A stretch of DNA of 64,000 nucleotides from Chryseobacterium sp. ZHDP1 (GCF_018603435.1 NZ_CP075682.1:3162001-3226000), one strand, 5' to 3'; positions 52,628 through 62,059 are shown, numbered from the stretch's first letter. Program-made: numbers and translations. Notes: generated from the sequence alone by a model not told the origin.

Positions 52628-53851
52628 ATGGCAACATGTAGTCTCGTACTCGACAAAAGAGTTAAACTGAAAAATAATAATTATAATCTAAGCATCCGTA
52701 TTATTGAAGGTAAAAATCAATTGTATCTCAATATCGCAAAACTAACAGAGGTACAGTATTCTCATATTTTTGATAAAAAGAATATGGAGGAAAAATCAGT
52801 AGAATTCCGCCATGAATGCATTAAACGGGTTTCTCAAGCTGAAAAAATAATATCTGAACTTGATTTTTTTGACCGGAATAAGATTAAAACTAAGTTTTTC
52901 AATAAAGATACTGATTTAAAAAATGAACAGATTTTTACCTCTTTAAAACTATCAGACTTATTTACACGGTACATTTCAGAAAATGAGCATCTGAGTTTTA
53001 GAACTATTAAACATATGGAGCATTCCCGGAATGTTTTTTTGAGAGGAAATTCCGGGATTAGTATTACCGAGATTGACAAAGAGTTTTTAGTAACTAATGA
53101 AAAAAAGAGACTTAGGAAAGGAACGTCTATATCATCCATTAATTCCAATTTACGGGATCTCAGAACGGTTATCAATTACTTTTGCAATAAAAAGAAAATA
53201 ATACCAAAAGATTATGTTTATCCTTTTTCAGCAGAAGGATATAAGATTACAGAATATATTCCCAAAAAATATGTGTTGTCAAATAAAGAAATTGAAAAGA
53301 TCGTAAATTTTAAAAATTTTGCAAATCCTGAAGAAGAATTTGCAAGAAATATTTGGGAACTTCTTTACCGTTGTAATGGGATCAACTTTGCCGATTTATT
53401 GAGATTGAGGTGGGAACAGCAAAATGGAAAATGTTTTGTGTTTTTCAGGAAAAAAACTGAAAAAACAAGAAAAAATTTAAAAAAGGATGTTGTTGTTCCT
53501 ATTGACAGGAAGCTGGAACTATTGCTACAAAAAGTAGGTGATAGAAACAGTAAATTTGTATTGGGTTTTCTAAAAGAAGGATATTCAGAGCAGAACTTTG
53601 ATTATTATAATCGTAAACTTAGAAAACAGATTAATTATTCACTATCGGAATTATCAGAAAAATTAGAACTTTCCGTTCCTTTGAAACTCAAGACCGCAAG
53701 AGATTCCTATGCGTCAGTTTTAAAAAGAAGTGGGGTTTCTATTGATAAAATATCAGAAATGTTATCCCATTCCAACACTAAAACTACTCAGCATTATTTA
53801 GACTCAATGGATTTGGATACGGTTTTTGAAATCAACAGTCATTTGATTTAA
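52628..53851 (+). CDS. Tyrosine recombinase / integrase
   Basis: A 407-residue phage-type integrase. The N-terminal arm and SAM-like core-binding domains are at about 1-210, with the catalytic domain after. R is at about 247 in LLYRCNGINFADLLRLRW. Arginine of box II is in KTARDSYASVL, where the usual histidine is aspartate. The box II histidine is in LSHSNTKTTQHYLD, with the nucleophilic tyrosine in HYLDSM. It lies 113 bp from the tRNA-Asn gene, the expected place for an integrase that uses this tRNA as its target. The end is followed by a terminator. Confidence 0.95.
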   Translation: MATCSLVLDKRVKLKNNNYNLSIRIIEGKNQLYLNIAKLTEVQYSHIFDKKNMEEKSVEFRHECIKRVSQAEKIISELDFFDRNKIKTKFFNKDTDLKNEQIFTSLKLSDLFTRYISENEHLSFRTIKHMEHSRNVFLRGNSGISITEIDKEFLVTNEKKRLRKGTSISSINSNLRDLRTVINYFCNKKKIIPKDYVYPFSAEGYKITEYIPKKYVLSNKEIEKIVNFKNFANPEEEFARNIWELLYRCNGINFADLLRLRWEQQNGKCFVFFRKKTEKTRKNLKKDVVVPIDRKLELLLQKVGDRNSKFVLGFLKEGYSEQNFDYYNRKLRKQINYSLSELSEKLELSVPLKLKTARDSYASVLKRSGVSIDKISEMLSHSNTKTTQHYLDSMDLDTVFEINSHLI

Positions 53852-53898
53852 TTAAAAATAATATTACGAGTTTAAAATGACTTATGATTTTGAAAAGT

Positions 53899-53918
53899 TC
53901 TTGCAATATTCTTGCAAC
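53899..53918 (+). repeat. Paired TCTTGCAA repeat, right copy (candidate arm-type site)
   Basis: Two TCTTGCAA units with 11-bp periodicity. Matches 39087-39107 at the other end of the island, in the same orientation. Confidence 0.55.
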
Positions 53919-53928
53919 AGGAATAAAA

Positions 53929-53958
53929 AAACACTTACGATCCTCGTAAGTGTTTCAT
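53929..53958. terminator. Terminator between integrase and tRNA-Asn
   Basis: AACACTTACGA tcc TCGTAAGTGTT perfect hairpin with T-runs both ways. It can stop both convergent transcripts. Confidence 0.8.
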
Positions 53959-53962
53959 TTTG

Positions 53963-54010
53963 TGGCTCCTCCTGCTGGGCTCGAACCAGCGACCCTCTGA
54001 TTAACAGTCA
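53963..54010 (-). repeat. Right attachment site, 48-bp tRNA-Asn 3' part
   Basis: Identical to 38935-38982 over 48 bp; it is the 3' portion of the intact tRNA gene. Confidence 0.95.
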
Positions 54011-54039
54011 GATGCTCTAACCAACTGAGCTAAGGAGGA
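53963..54039 (-). tRNA. tRNA-Asn (GTT)
   Basis: 77 nt including an encoded CCA. The acceptor stem TCCTCCT pairs with AGGAGGA; the D-arm has TAGCTCAGTTGGT; the anticodon GTT is at 54003-54005 (complement); the T-arm has GGTTCGAGCCC. Its 3' half is the island's attachment site, and the gene remains complete. Confidence 0.97.
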
Positions 54040-54119
54040 ATGTCCTTTGTTTTAAGTGGTGCAAATATAGGACGAATATTTGTACCCTGCAAATATTTTT
54101 TTAAAATTTTGTAAAAATA

Positions 54120-55469
54120 TTATAATTTCCCCGCGAAGATCTTGAAGATGTCGCTTCCAAAGATTACTAACATCAAGCCTAACAGGAAGATAACACCAAT
54201 CGTCTGTGCATTTTCTAAAACTTTCTGAGGAACAGGTTTACCCACAATCATCTCATAAAGAGTGAAAATAACGTGTCCTCCATCCAGTCCTGGAATAGGA
54301 ATAAGGTTTAGGAATGCCAGCCAAACCGAGAACATCGCAGTAAAGCCCCAAAATGCAGCCCAATTGATGGAAATTTCTCCGTTTGCATTTTTATCTACCG
54401 GCATGTTTTTTACAATAGCAATCGGTCCTCCTACATTTTTGTATCCCTGAATTTTAGAGTTAAACATAATTTTAAACTGTTTCACCTGCATCGTTAAAGA
54501 CTCAATAGATCTTTCAAAACCTCTGGGAATAGATTCCCCGAAAGAATATTTTTTATCTGTAATGAAGTTTGCTAATGCTTTCTGATCTACACCAACACCC
54601 AATTTTCCGTTTTTGTCAACAGATGCAGCAATTGTTTCAGGTTTTCCGTTTCTTACAACTTCTATGTTTACCGTTTTTCCTTTATTTTCAGATAAAGAAG
54701 AACTTACTTCATCAAAATAAGGTGTTTGTTTTCCGTTAATCGCAACAATTTGGTCTCCTTTTTTAAGCCCTGAAGCCTGAGAAACAGGAGTTGCCAGAGA
54801 ATCGATAATCATTGGAAATCTCGGCGTAATATAAAGTTTAGCCTCTCTTTGTTTTAAAACTTCTGCAACGCCATCTTTATTAACAGGAAAAGTTACTTCT
54901 TTTCCGTTTCTAAGTACCGTTACATTATCTCCTAAAAGAATATTGATGGAAGCATTTTCCAGTCTTTCAACAGGTTTTCCGTCGATATTAATGATCTTAT
55001 CACCATTCTGGAATCCCATTTTTTTTCCGGCTTCCGTAACTCCGATTCCGTTGTTGAATTTGGTAAGATCTGTGTATGTTTCACCGTTAAAAAGTGAAAG
55101 ACACGAGTAAATTAACCAAGCCAAGAAAAAGTTCACCGTAACACCGCCCAACATGATAATCAGCCTTTGCCAAGCCGGTTTTGCGCGGAATTCCCATGGT
55201 TGTGCAGGCTGTTTCAACTGTTCGGTATCCATGCTTTCATCCACCATTCCGGCAATTTTTACATATCCTCCGAAAGGAAGCCATCCGATTCCGTATTCCG
55301 TTTCGCCAATTTTCTTCTTGGCTAAAGAAAACCATGGATCGAAGAACAGATAGAATTTTTCAACTTTGGTTTTAAAGTATTTGGCGGGTAAGAAATGCCC
55401 AAGTTCGTGTAGGATAACCAGGATAGAAATGCTCAATATAAATTGAAACAGTTTGATTGCTATTTCCAT
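54120..55469 (-). CDS. rseP: RIP metalloprotease, site-2 protease family
   Basis: A 449-residue intramembrane zinc protease of the RseP/S2P type, which cleaves anti-sigma factors and signal peptides in the membrane. The N-terminal helix has the active site HELGH (VILHELGHFLPAKYF). Two PDZ domains follow (MGFQNGDKIINIDGKPVERLENAS and SGLKKGDQIVAINGKQTPYFDEVS). The C-terminal helix has IPIPGLDGGHVIF, with the catalytic aspartate in LDGG. Length and layout are standard for Bacteroidota. Confidence 0.94.
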   Translation of the reverse strand: MEIAIKLFQFILSISILVILHELGHFLPAKYFKTKVEKFYLFFDPWFSLAKKKIGETEYGIGWLPFGGYVKIAGMVDESMDTEQLKQPAQPWEFRAKPAWQRLIIMLGGVTVNFFLAWLIYSCLSLFNGETYTDLTKFNNGIGVTEAGKKMGFQNGDKIINIDGKPVERLENASINILLGDNVTVLRNGKEVTFPVNKDGVAEVLKQREAKLYITPRFPMIIDSLATPVSQASGLKKGDQIVAINGKQTPYFDEVSSSLSENKGKTVNIEVVRNGKPETIAASVDKNGKLGVGVDQKALANFITDKKYSFGESIPRGFERSIESLTMQVKQFKIMFNSKIQGYKNVGGPIAIVKNMPVDKNANGEISINWAAFWGFTAMFSVWLAFLNLIPIPGLDGGHVIFTLYEMIVGKPVPQKVLENAQTIGVIFLLGLMLVIFGSDIFKIFAGKL

Positions 55470-55523
55470 TAATGCTTTTTATGTTTAATTTGCAAAGGTA
55501 ACAATTATCAAAACTATGCCAAA

Positions 55524-55553
55524 TAAAAAAGCTCCCCGAAACGAGAAGCTTTG
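55524..55553 (-). terminator. Terminator after the small beta-barrel gene
   Basis: AAGCTTCTCG / CGGGGAGCTT stem (with G-U pairs) followed by a T-run on the minus strand. Confidence 0.6.
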
Positions 55554-55573
55554 TCATATAATGGGATGATTTA

Positions 55574-56014
55574 TTATAAATTAATCGAAACTCCGAGACT
55601 GCCATTGTTGCCGACTTCTGCGAAAACGCCGATTCTTTCAGTAAAAAAGTACCTCGCTCCAATGTGGGCTCCTAACCCAAAACTGTTTCCTACAACTCCT
55701 ACATCTGCTCCGGGATAAATATCGAGTTTTTCAGGAAGCTGTAAAGCGTCTTTCAGATGAAAATTGATTCTTCCGAATACAAAAGCACGGTTTTTATCAT
55801 CATTATTTTTATAATTATCAAAATAAATGTTCAATCCGGCTCCTACGGAAATTAGTTTATTCAATCCATAATCATAAGTTCCGGTAATTCCTGTTCCGTA
55901 GCCCCATGCGCTGAGTCCGGCATTGATTTTCTGATCTCCTTTTCCTGTCCACGCCTGAGCATTGGCAAATGTTCCCGTAAGGATGAGAACAAACATAAAA
56001 AATAACTTCTTCAT
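55574..56014 (-). CDS. Small outer-membrane beta-barrel protein, hypothetical
   Basis: A 146-residue secreted protein with a signal peptide (FFMFVLILTGTFANAQ) and a beta-rich body of alternating polar/apolar strands: INAGLSAWGYGTGITGTYDYGLNKLISVGAGLNIYFD and VGNSFGLGAHIGARYFFTERIGVFAEVG. The C-terminal end GVSINL resembles a barrel end. The family (DUF6646-like) was not verified. Probably a small porin-like or structural outer-membrane protein. Confidence 0.72.
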   Translation of the reverse strand: MKKLFFMFVLILTGTFANAQAWTGKGDQKINAGLSAWGYGTGITGTYDYGLNKLISVGAGLNIYFDNYKNNDDKNRAFVFGRINFHLKDALQLPEKLDIYPGADVGVVGNSFGLGAHIGARYFFTERIGVFAEVGNNGSLGVSINL

Positions 56015-56118
56015 AAATTTTACTTTTTACTAATTTTTATCGATTAAATATTCGCAACAAAAATAAAACCGAAATCATTGAAAAATCGTATTTTTAGGGA
56101 AGTTTTTTAACAAAGTTT

Positions 56119-56871
56119 ATGAAGATTACAGGATTGAATTTAGATATTATCTGGAAAAACAAAGCAGAAAACTTTAACATTATTGAAAAAGAGTTGCAGA
56201 ATCAGGAGGCAGATCTCTTTCTTTTGCCTGAAATGTTTTCAACGGGGTTTTGTATGGATGCTTCCGAAGTTTCCGACAGAAATCTGGAATCGATGGAGTT
56301 TTTAAAAAAAATGGCGAAGGAAAAAAACGCTGCATTCTGCGGAAGCGCTCCGGTTGAGGAAAACGGAAAATTCTACAACAGATTGTATTTTGTGCAGCCC
56401 GATTCTCAGGTTGAATTTTATGATAAAAGACATTTGTTTTCGTTTTCAGGAGAAGATAAAGTGTACACTCCCGGAAAAGAAAGGGTGATTGTAAATTATT
56501 TAGGTTTCAGAATCCTTTTGCAGGTTTGTTATGATCTTCGTTTTCCTGTTTTTGCAAGAAATAATGATGATTACGATGCGATTTTGTATGTGGCAAACTG
56601 GCCCGAAAAAAGAGTAGGAGCATGGGAACATCTGTTAAAAGCGAGAGCTATTGAAAATCTGTCCTTCGTTTTTGGATTAAACAGAATCGGGACCGATGGA
56701 AATAACCTGTTTTATCAGGAAAGTTCACACTGTTTTTTTGCAGACGGAAAAGAAATTTCACAAAAGAGCGGAAATCTTGTAACAGCAGAATTAAATTTAG
56801 AAGAACTGAAAGATTTCAGAAGCCATTTTCAGTTTTTAAATGACCGCGATTCATTTTCAATTGAATTTTAA
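56119..56871 (+). CDS. Nitrilase/omega-amidase family hydrolase
   Basis: A 250-residue carbon-nitrogen hydrolase. The catalytic triad is visible: glutamate in LFLLPEMFSTGF, lysine in YDKRHLFSFSGE, cysteine in LQVCYDLRFPVFA. The size and ENGKFYNRLYF region fit omega-amidases, which hydrolyse 2-oxoglutaramate or 2-oxosuccinamate. That substrate is inferred from family style only. It is divergent from the beta-barrel gene and single in its transcript. Confidence 0.88.
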   Translation: MKITGLNLDIIWKNKAENFNIIEKELQNQEADLFLLPEMFSTGFCMDASEVSDRNLESMEFLKKMAKEKNAAFCGSAPVEENGKFYNRLYFVQPDSQVEFYDKRHLFSFSGEDKVYTPGKERVIVNYLGFRILLQVCYDLRFPVFARNNDDYDAILYVANWPEKRVGAWEHLLKARAIENLSFVFGLNRIGTDGNNLFYQESSHCFFADGKEISQKSGNLVTAELNLEELKDFRSHFQFLNDRDSFSIEF

Positions 56872-56929
56872 AGAAAATATATCAAAATTAAAGCTAAAAT
56901 TTTTTCAATCTTAGCCTTAATCTTTATTT

Positions 56930-57229
56930 TTATGTATACTGCTTTAGAAGCTGAGTCAATGTATTTACATCATGCACGCCGCTTTCTTTCCACAGCATCT
57001 CTCCCTGTTTGAAAATAGCTAATGTCGGAACACCACGAACGCCATACTGATTGGCAAGAGCAGGATACTGATCCACATCTACCTTAATGATTCTTGCCGA
57101 AGTTCCTATATTTTCTTTTACGGTATTTAAAACAGACGACTGTACTTTGCAGGGTTGACACCACGTTGCAAAAAAGTCGATAAGAACAGGTCTTTCCGAA
57201 TCGATAATTTCCTGAAATGCTTGAGACAT
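56930..57229 (-). CDS. trxA: Thioredoxin family protein
   Basis: A 99-residue cytoplasmic thioredoxin. The active site is WCQPC (FFATWCQPCKVQSSVL) rather than the usual WCGPC. The conserved cis-proline region is GVRGVPTLAIFKQGEML. It would reduce disulphides in cytosolic proteins. The gene symbol is given because the fold and length are typical; which of several thioredoxins it is cannot be told. It lies downstream of the MBL-rhodanese gene on the same strand. Confidence 0.85.
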   Translation of the reverse strand: MSQAFQEIIDSERPVLIDFFATWCQPCKVQSSVLNTVKENIGTSARIIKVDVDQYPALANQYGVRGVPTLAIFKQGEMLWKESGVHDVNTLTQLLKQYT

Positions 57230-57411
57230 AGTTGGTGGTTTTTATTAAAAAAGAAACACTTTAGTTTAATAATCCGAAAAGCTTACTATCTAAAATCACT
57301 TAAAAAAAACGGAGGTTACCGAAAACTTTGTGCTGTTAAATGCTTTTCAGTCAATAAACTAAAGTGTCATGACTTTATATTTACTACAATGATAATTTCA
57401 AAAAAGAGGTA

Positions 57412-58821
57412 TTATATTGTTTTCGACTGACATACAAAATCTGAAGTCGGGAATTTTTCCGTTTTCTTAATTGCGCCGAAACCTCCTTCTATTTCAGTAA
57501 AGTTTCTGATTCCGTTTGAGTTAAGGATGCTTGCTGCAATCATGCTTCTGTAGCCTCCTGCACAATGAAGGAAAAAATGCTCAGAATCATCAATCGTGTG
57601 AACCCAGTCGCTGATTACGTCCAAAGGTTTGTTGTAAGCATTATCAATATGTTCGGCAGAATATTCCGAGATCTTACGAACATCAATTACTTTTGAGTTT
57701 TCATTATAAAGTTCTGCAAATTCTGCAGAAGAAATTCTTTTTACCTCATCTGTTTCTTTTCCGCTGTTTTTCCATGCTTCAAAACCTCCTTTAAGATAGC
57801 CCAGAACATTGTCGAATCCAACGCGGCTAAGTCTTGTAATGGCTTCTTCTTCCATGCCTTTGTCTACAATAAGAAGCAAAGGATGCTTTACATCAACGAT
57901 AAGCGTTCCTACCCATGGTGCAAAATCTCCTTTTAATCCGATATTTACAGAATTCGGCACAAATCCTTTATAAAACTCGCCTGGACTTCTGGTATCTAAA
58001 ATTAACGCGCCTGTTTCTTCCGCAAAAGCTTCAAAATCTTCAACAGAAACTGCAGTTAAACCTTTATCCATTACGGCATCAAGGCTTTCATAACCGCCTT
58101 TGTTCATGGCAACATTCATCCCGAAATATTTCGGTGGAGCCGTTAAACCGTCCAGAACTTCGCGGATAAAAGATTCTTTATCAGGCTGATTCAAAGCATA
58201 ATTTGTTTTTTTCTGATTTCCCAGAATATCAACCGTCTCTTTCTGCATATTTTTTCCACAGGCAGAACCCGCTCCATGAGCCGGATAAACTGTAATGCTG
58301 TCATCCAGAGGCATAATCTTTGTCTGAAGACTGTCGTACAAAATTCCTGCAAGATCTTCCTGAGTAATACTTCCTGCTTTCTGGGCAAGATCCGGTCTTC
58401 CCACGTCTCCTAAAAATAAAGTATCTCCTGTGAAGATGGCTGTTTCAACTCCGTTTTCGTCAATCAGAAGATAAGTCGTGCTTTCCATCGTATGACCGGG
58501 TGTATGAAGAACTTTTATTTTTATTTTTCCTATTTCAAAAATCTGATCGTCTTCTGCAATAATAGCTTCAAACTCAGGCTGAGCGGTAGGTCCGTAAACA
58601 ATAGGAGCACCTGTTTTCTTACTTAAATCCAGATGTCCCGAGACAAAATCTGCATGAAAATGTGTTTCAAAAATATATTTTAAAGTTACATTGTCTTTTT
58701 CCAGACGATCCAGATAAGGCTTTACTTCCCTTAAAGGATCGATAATTACTGCTTCATTTTCAGATACGATGTAGTACGCACCCTGAGCCAGACATCCCGT
58801 GTATATTTGTTCGACTTTCAT
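57412..58821 (-). CDS. MBL-fold hydrolase with two rhodanese domains (persulfide dioxygenase-like)
   Basis: A 469-residue enzyme. The N-terminal half is a metallo-beta-lactamase fold with THFHADFVSGH, HTPGHT and GDTLFLGDVGRPDL, as in glyoxalase II-like ETHE1 persulfide dioxygenases. Two rhodanese domains follow. The second has the active-site cysteine (HCAGGYRS). In the first, the loop reads LIVDKG with no cysteine, so it is probably inactive. It likely oxidises glutathione-like persulfides and moves sulfane sulfur. The thioredoxin gene follows on the same strand and may supply electrons. Confidence 0.87.
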   Translation of the reverse strand: MKVEQIYTGCLAQGAYYIVSENEAVIIDPLREVKPYLDRLEKDNVTLKYIFETHFHADFVSGHLDLSKKTGAPIVYGPTAQPEFEAIIAEDDQIFEIGKIKIKVLHTPGHTMESTTYLLIDENGVETAIFTGDTLFLGDVGRPDLAQKAGSITQEDLAGILYDSLQTKIMPLDDSITVYPAHGAGSACGKNMQKETVDILGNQKKTNYALNQPDKESFIREVLDGLTAPPKYFGMNVAMNKGGYESLDAVMDKGLTAVSVEDFEAFAEETGALILDTRSPGEFYKGFVPNSVNIGLKGDFAPWVGTLIVDVKHPLLLIVDKGMEEEAITRLSRVGFDNVLGYLKGGFEAWKNSGKETDEVKRISSAEFAELYNENSKVIDVRKISEYSAEHIDNAYNKPLDVISDWVHTIDDSEHFFLHCAGGYRSMIAASILNSNGIRNFTEIEGGFGAIKKTEKFPTSDFVCQSKTI

Positions 58822-59092
58822 TATGTGATTGTAACCGTTTTAATGTTTTATATTTGAAATACAAAAATCGTGTTTATTTTTTTAAATACCATCAAAATAA
58901 AAAATGGATACTGATAGAATAAATCTATAAAGTTTTTATTTGTTCTAATTTACGATTTCCTGTCTGAAAATTCCTGAAAGAATTGGTGAATTTATTGATT
59001 ATATGAAATATTTCACAATGGAAATTAATTTAATGATTCATCGTGGTCAGATTTTACAAAAAACTTTATATTTATAGGTTAAAAAAGAGCAA

Positions 59093-60625
59093 ATGGCAGA
59101 CAAAACACAATTCATTGAAGAATTAAATGCGAGATACACTCCCAAAGGAGATCATATTATATTAGGAAAAGGAATGCTGGATGGCGAAGTCGTTCCGGAA
59201 GTTAATGTTACCATTCCGTTAAAAACCATCAACCGCCACGGATTAATTGCCGGAGCAACGGGAACCGGAAAAACAAAAACATTACAGGTTTTCGCAGAAC
59301 AGCTTTCGCATCAGGGAATTCCGTCTCTGGTTTTGGATATTAAAGGAGACTTTTCGGGGATCGCAGAAGCGGGAACTGAAAATCCTGCCATTCAGGAAAG
59401 ATATGCCAAAACGCAGCTTCCGTACAATCCACAGGCTTTTCCGGTAGAATTAATGACCATTTCCGGCGAAAGAGGCGTGAAATTAAGGGCCACTGTTACA
59501 GAATTCGGTCCGGTTTTATTAAGCAAAATCTTACAGTTGAACGATACTCAGCAAAGCATCATGTCGATTGTCTTTAAATATTGTGATGATAAAGGTCTTC
59601 CGTTGATTGATCTGAATGACCTGAAAAAAGTGCTTCAGTACGTCTCAGAAAATCCACAGGGAAAAGCTGAACTTTCTTCCAATTACGGTTCGATAGCTTC
59701 TGCTTCTCTGGGCGCGATTTTAAGATCCATCGTTGCATTGGAACAGCAGGGAGCTTCCGGTTTCTTTGGAGAACTGAGTTTTGACGTTCACGATTTACTG
59801 GAAACAAGAGACGGAAAAGGAGTAGTAAACATTCTTAGAGTTGCAGACATTCAAAGTAAGCCGCAGTTGTTTTCAACATTTATGCTTTCGCTCTTTGCGG
59901 AAATCTACATGACCTTTCCGGAGGAAGGCGACAGTGGAAAACCGAAGCTGGTTTTGTTTATCGATGAAGCGCATTTAATTTTTGATGAATCTTCAAAAGC
60001 TTTGGTCTCACAGATTGAAACCATGGTAAAACTGATCCGTTCAAAAGGAGTCGGAATCTATTTTATCACGCAAATTCCGGGTGATGTTCCGGAATCGGTG
60101 CTTTCTCAGCTCGGTCTGAAAATTCAGCACGCATTGCGGGGCTTTACCGCTAAAGATAAAAAAGAAATCTCCAAAGCAGTAGAAAATTATCCGACCACAG
60201 AATTTTATGATGCTCCAACGCTGATCCAGAATCTGGGAATCGGGGAAGCTTTCGTTACCGCTCTGGATGAAAAAGGAATTCCGACACCGCTGGTTCATAC
60301 CTATTTAATTTCACCAGAATCCAGAATGGACGTTCTGAATGATGCGGAAATTTCAGATTTAACAAAAAGATCAGCTTTAGTTGCCAAATATGATAAAGTA
60401 GTGGATAACGAATCTGCATATGAAATTTTAGTGGGCAGAATGGAACAGGCTGCACAGGAAGCATCGCAGAGTTCTAACCAGAAGACAAAGCCTGTAAAAG
60501 AAGAACCCGGAATTTTCGAGCAGGTTTTACAGAGCAGGGCGGGAAGAACCTTTACCAGCACACTGATGCGTGAAGGAGCAAAAGCAATCCTGGGAATGCT
60601 TGGTCTGGGAGGAAGACGAAGATAA
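59093..60625 (+). CDS. HerA-like / DUF853 ATPase
   Basis: A 510-residue P-loop ATPase of the HerA/FtsK superfamily, DUF853/YjgR type. Walker A is GATGTGKTKT (about 55-64). Walker B is LVLFIDEAHLIFDE (about 287-299). The C-terminal TRXTSTLMREGAKAILGMLGLGGRR-like end is the family tail. Function is unsettled; it is thought to act on DNA or on membrane-linked complexes. It is single in its transcript, with the DnaQ-type gene 117 bp later. Confidence 0.9.
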   Translation: MADKTQFIEELNARYTPKGDHIILGKGMLDGEVVPEVNVTIPLKTINRHGLIAGATGTGKTKTLQVFAEQLSHQGIPSLVLDIKGDFSGIAEAGTENPAIQERYAKTQLPYNPQAFPVELMTISGERGVKLRATVTEFGPVLLSKILQLNDTQQSIMSIVFKYCDDKGLPLIDLNDLKKVLQYVSENPQGKAELSSNYGSIASASLGAILRSIVALEQQGASGFFGELSFDVHDLLETRDGKGVVNILRVADIQSKPQLFSTFMLSLFAEIYMTFPEEGDSGKPKLVLFIDEAHLIFDESSKALVSQIETMVKLIRSKGVGIYFITQIPGDVPESVLSQLGLKIQHALRGFTAKDKKEISKAVENYPTTEFYDAPTLIQNLGIGEAFVTALDEKGIPTPLVHTYLISPESRMDVLNDAEISDLTKRSALVAKYDKVVDNESAYEILVGRMEQAAQEASQSSNQKTKPVKEEPGIFEQVLQSRAGRTFTSTLMREGAKAILGMLGLGGRRR

Positions 60626-60742
60626 ATATTTTTATTATTTTAGCAGAATTGCCTTATTGCTATTGATGTATTGGCATAAGTTATGTTTCCAGAAGTAAAG
60701 GAAATGAATCGTTAATCTAAAAAGAAGTTGTAAAAAATTTAA

Positions 60743-61966
60743 ATGTATTCAATAATAGACATAGAAAGTAATGGTGCAGGTTACAGGAAAGAATGCATTA
60801 TTGATATTGCGGTTTATAGATATGACGGTCAGAAAATTGTGGACCAGTTTATCTCATTGGTAAACCCCGAAAGTGATATTACCCCTTTTGTGCAGAAATT
60901 AACCAATATTACCCCGAAAATGGTTAAAACAGCACCGAAATTCCATGAAATAGCCCGAAGAATTGTTGAAATTACGGCAAATACAACTTTAGTAGGTCAT
61001 AACATAGATTTTGATTACAGAATGCTTCGTCAATCGTTTCAGAGGTTGGGTTATGAGTTTAAAATCAATACTTTAGATACAATTCCTTTAGCTAAAAAAC
61101 TGATTCCGGATGAGGTAAGTTATTCTCTCGGAAAATTGGTGAAATCTTTAGGAATTCCTCTAACCAATCATCACAGAGCAGAAGGCGATGCAAGAGCAAC
61201 GCTGGAATTATTCAAACTTCTGATTTCAAAAGACACAGAAAACGAAATCATTCAGAAGCAGCATGATGAAACCAATTCCAAGACTTACATCAACAAAATC
61301 AAGGAATTAACGCAGGATCTTCCCAATGAAAAAGGCTTTGTATATTTTCAGAATGAAGCGGGAAAGATCATTTTTTCCGATCATGTTCAGGACATTAATA
61401 AATTTTCAAAAAAAGTTTTTAATTCCAAATCTAAAAAGTGGGAAACCATTCAGAAAGACGTTGAACAGATCAATTACGAACTTACAGGAACGGATATCAT
61501 TGCCAAACTAATTCTGAATTCTAAAGGAATTAAAAAAAGAGAAATTCTTTCATTCGGTCTGTATTGCAGAAACGGAAAATACGTCGTGGAAAAAAACAAG
61601 CTGAATAAACTGGAAAAACCGATTTTAAAATTCAGGTCTTTTACACAAGGCTCGAAAGCAGTACAGTTCATCGGAAAGTTCGAAGAATATAATGATATAG
61701 AGGTTTTTAAAAAGAAAATCGAATTCAGAAAACGAAATGAACTCTGGTTAGGACAAGGCAGAAAACTGGGTGAAAAACTGTTTTTGATTATCGAAAACGG
61801 AAAAGTGGTTTCTTATGGTTTTTATGAACTTTTTACGCAGATTCAGACCTTAAGCAAGGTTAATAAATTAAAGATCGATCTGCTTTCACAATCTGCAGAC
61901 CTCATTAATGAGCTGCAGCTAGCTTTGCTCAGGGGAGATTTTGAAACCCTGCCTTTACCGAAATAA
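60743..61966 (+). CDS. DnaQ-type exonuclease domain protein
   Basis: A 407-residue protein. The N-terminal 170 residues are a 3'-5' DEDDh exonuclease: DIESNGAGYRK (D6, E8), HNIDFDYRMLRQSF, and HRAEGDARATLELFKLL as the last histidine/aspartate motif. After that comes a 240-residue region (FVYFQNEAGKIIFSDHVQDINKFSKKVF...) common to long Bacteroidota DnaQ-like proteins with GIY-YIG-like remnants. The role is proofreading, repair or RNA trimming; the family name alone does not say which. Confidence 0.85.
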   Translation: MYSIIDIESNGAGYRKECIIDIAVYRYDGQKIVDQFISLVNPESDITPFVQKLTNITPKMVKTAPKFHEIARRIVEITANTTLVGHNIDFDYRMLRQSFQRLGYEFKINTLDTIPLAKKLIPDEVSYSLGKLVKSLGIPLTNHHRAEGDARATLELFKLLISKDTENEIIQKQHDETNSKTYINKIKELTQDLPNEKGFVYFQNEAGKIIFSDHVQDINKFSKKVFNSKSKKWETIQKDVEQINYELTGTDIIAKLILNSKGIKKREILSFGLYCRNGKYVVEKNKLNKLEKPILKFRSFTQGSKAVQFIGKFEEYNDIEVFKKKIEFRKRNELWLGQGRKLGEKLFLIIENGKVVSYGFYELFTQIQTLSKVNKLKIDLLSQSADLINELQLALLRGDFETLPLPK

Positions 61967-62032
61967 TAGAACACGGCTGAATCTGAAAGGAATCATTTTA
62001 AAATCAGTTTTTTAAAAGTAAAAAAGAATTAG

Positions 62033-62040
62033 TATTTTTG
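62033..62040 (+). promoter_or_regulatory. Promoter -7 box TATTTTTG for the lysA leader
   Basis: Exact TAnnTTTG match, about 7 bp before the likely start point near 62047. It is the only such box before lysA. Confidence 0.6.
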
Positions 62041-62059
62041 TAAAAAATTAAAGAAAGCA

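Larger units (their letters stand above)
38935..54010. mobile_element. Integrated element at tRNA-Asn, about 15 kb
   Basis: The ends are set by the 48-bp direct repeat. Inside are a tyrosine integrase beside the intact tRNA, an excisionase-like HTH protein, a primase-like/helicase protein, a methyltransferase, a serine recombinase, and cargo with no housekeeping genes. The base composition is visibly more AT-rich than the flanks. No relaxase or T4SS gene is visible, so it would be a mobilisable or satellite-like island, or a phage-derived one that lost structural genes. It replaces nothing: the tRNA is restored at the right end. Confidence 0.92.
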
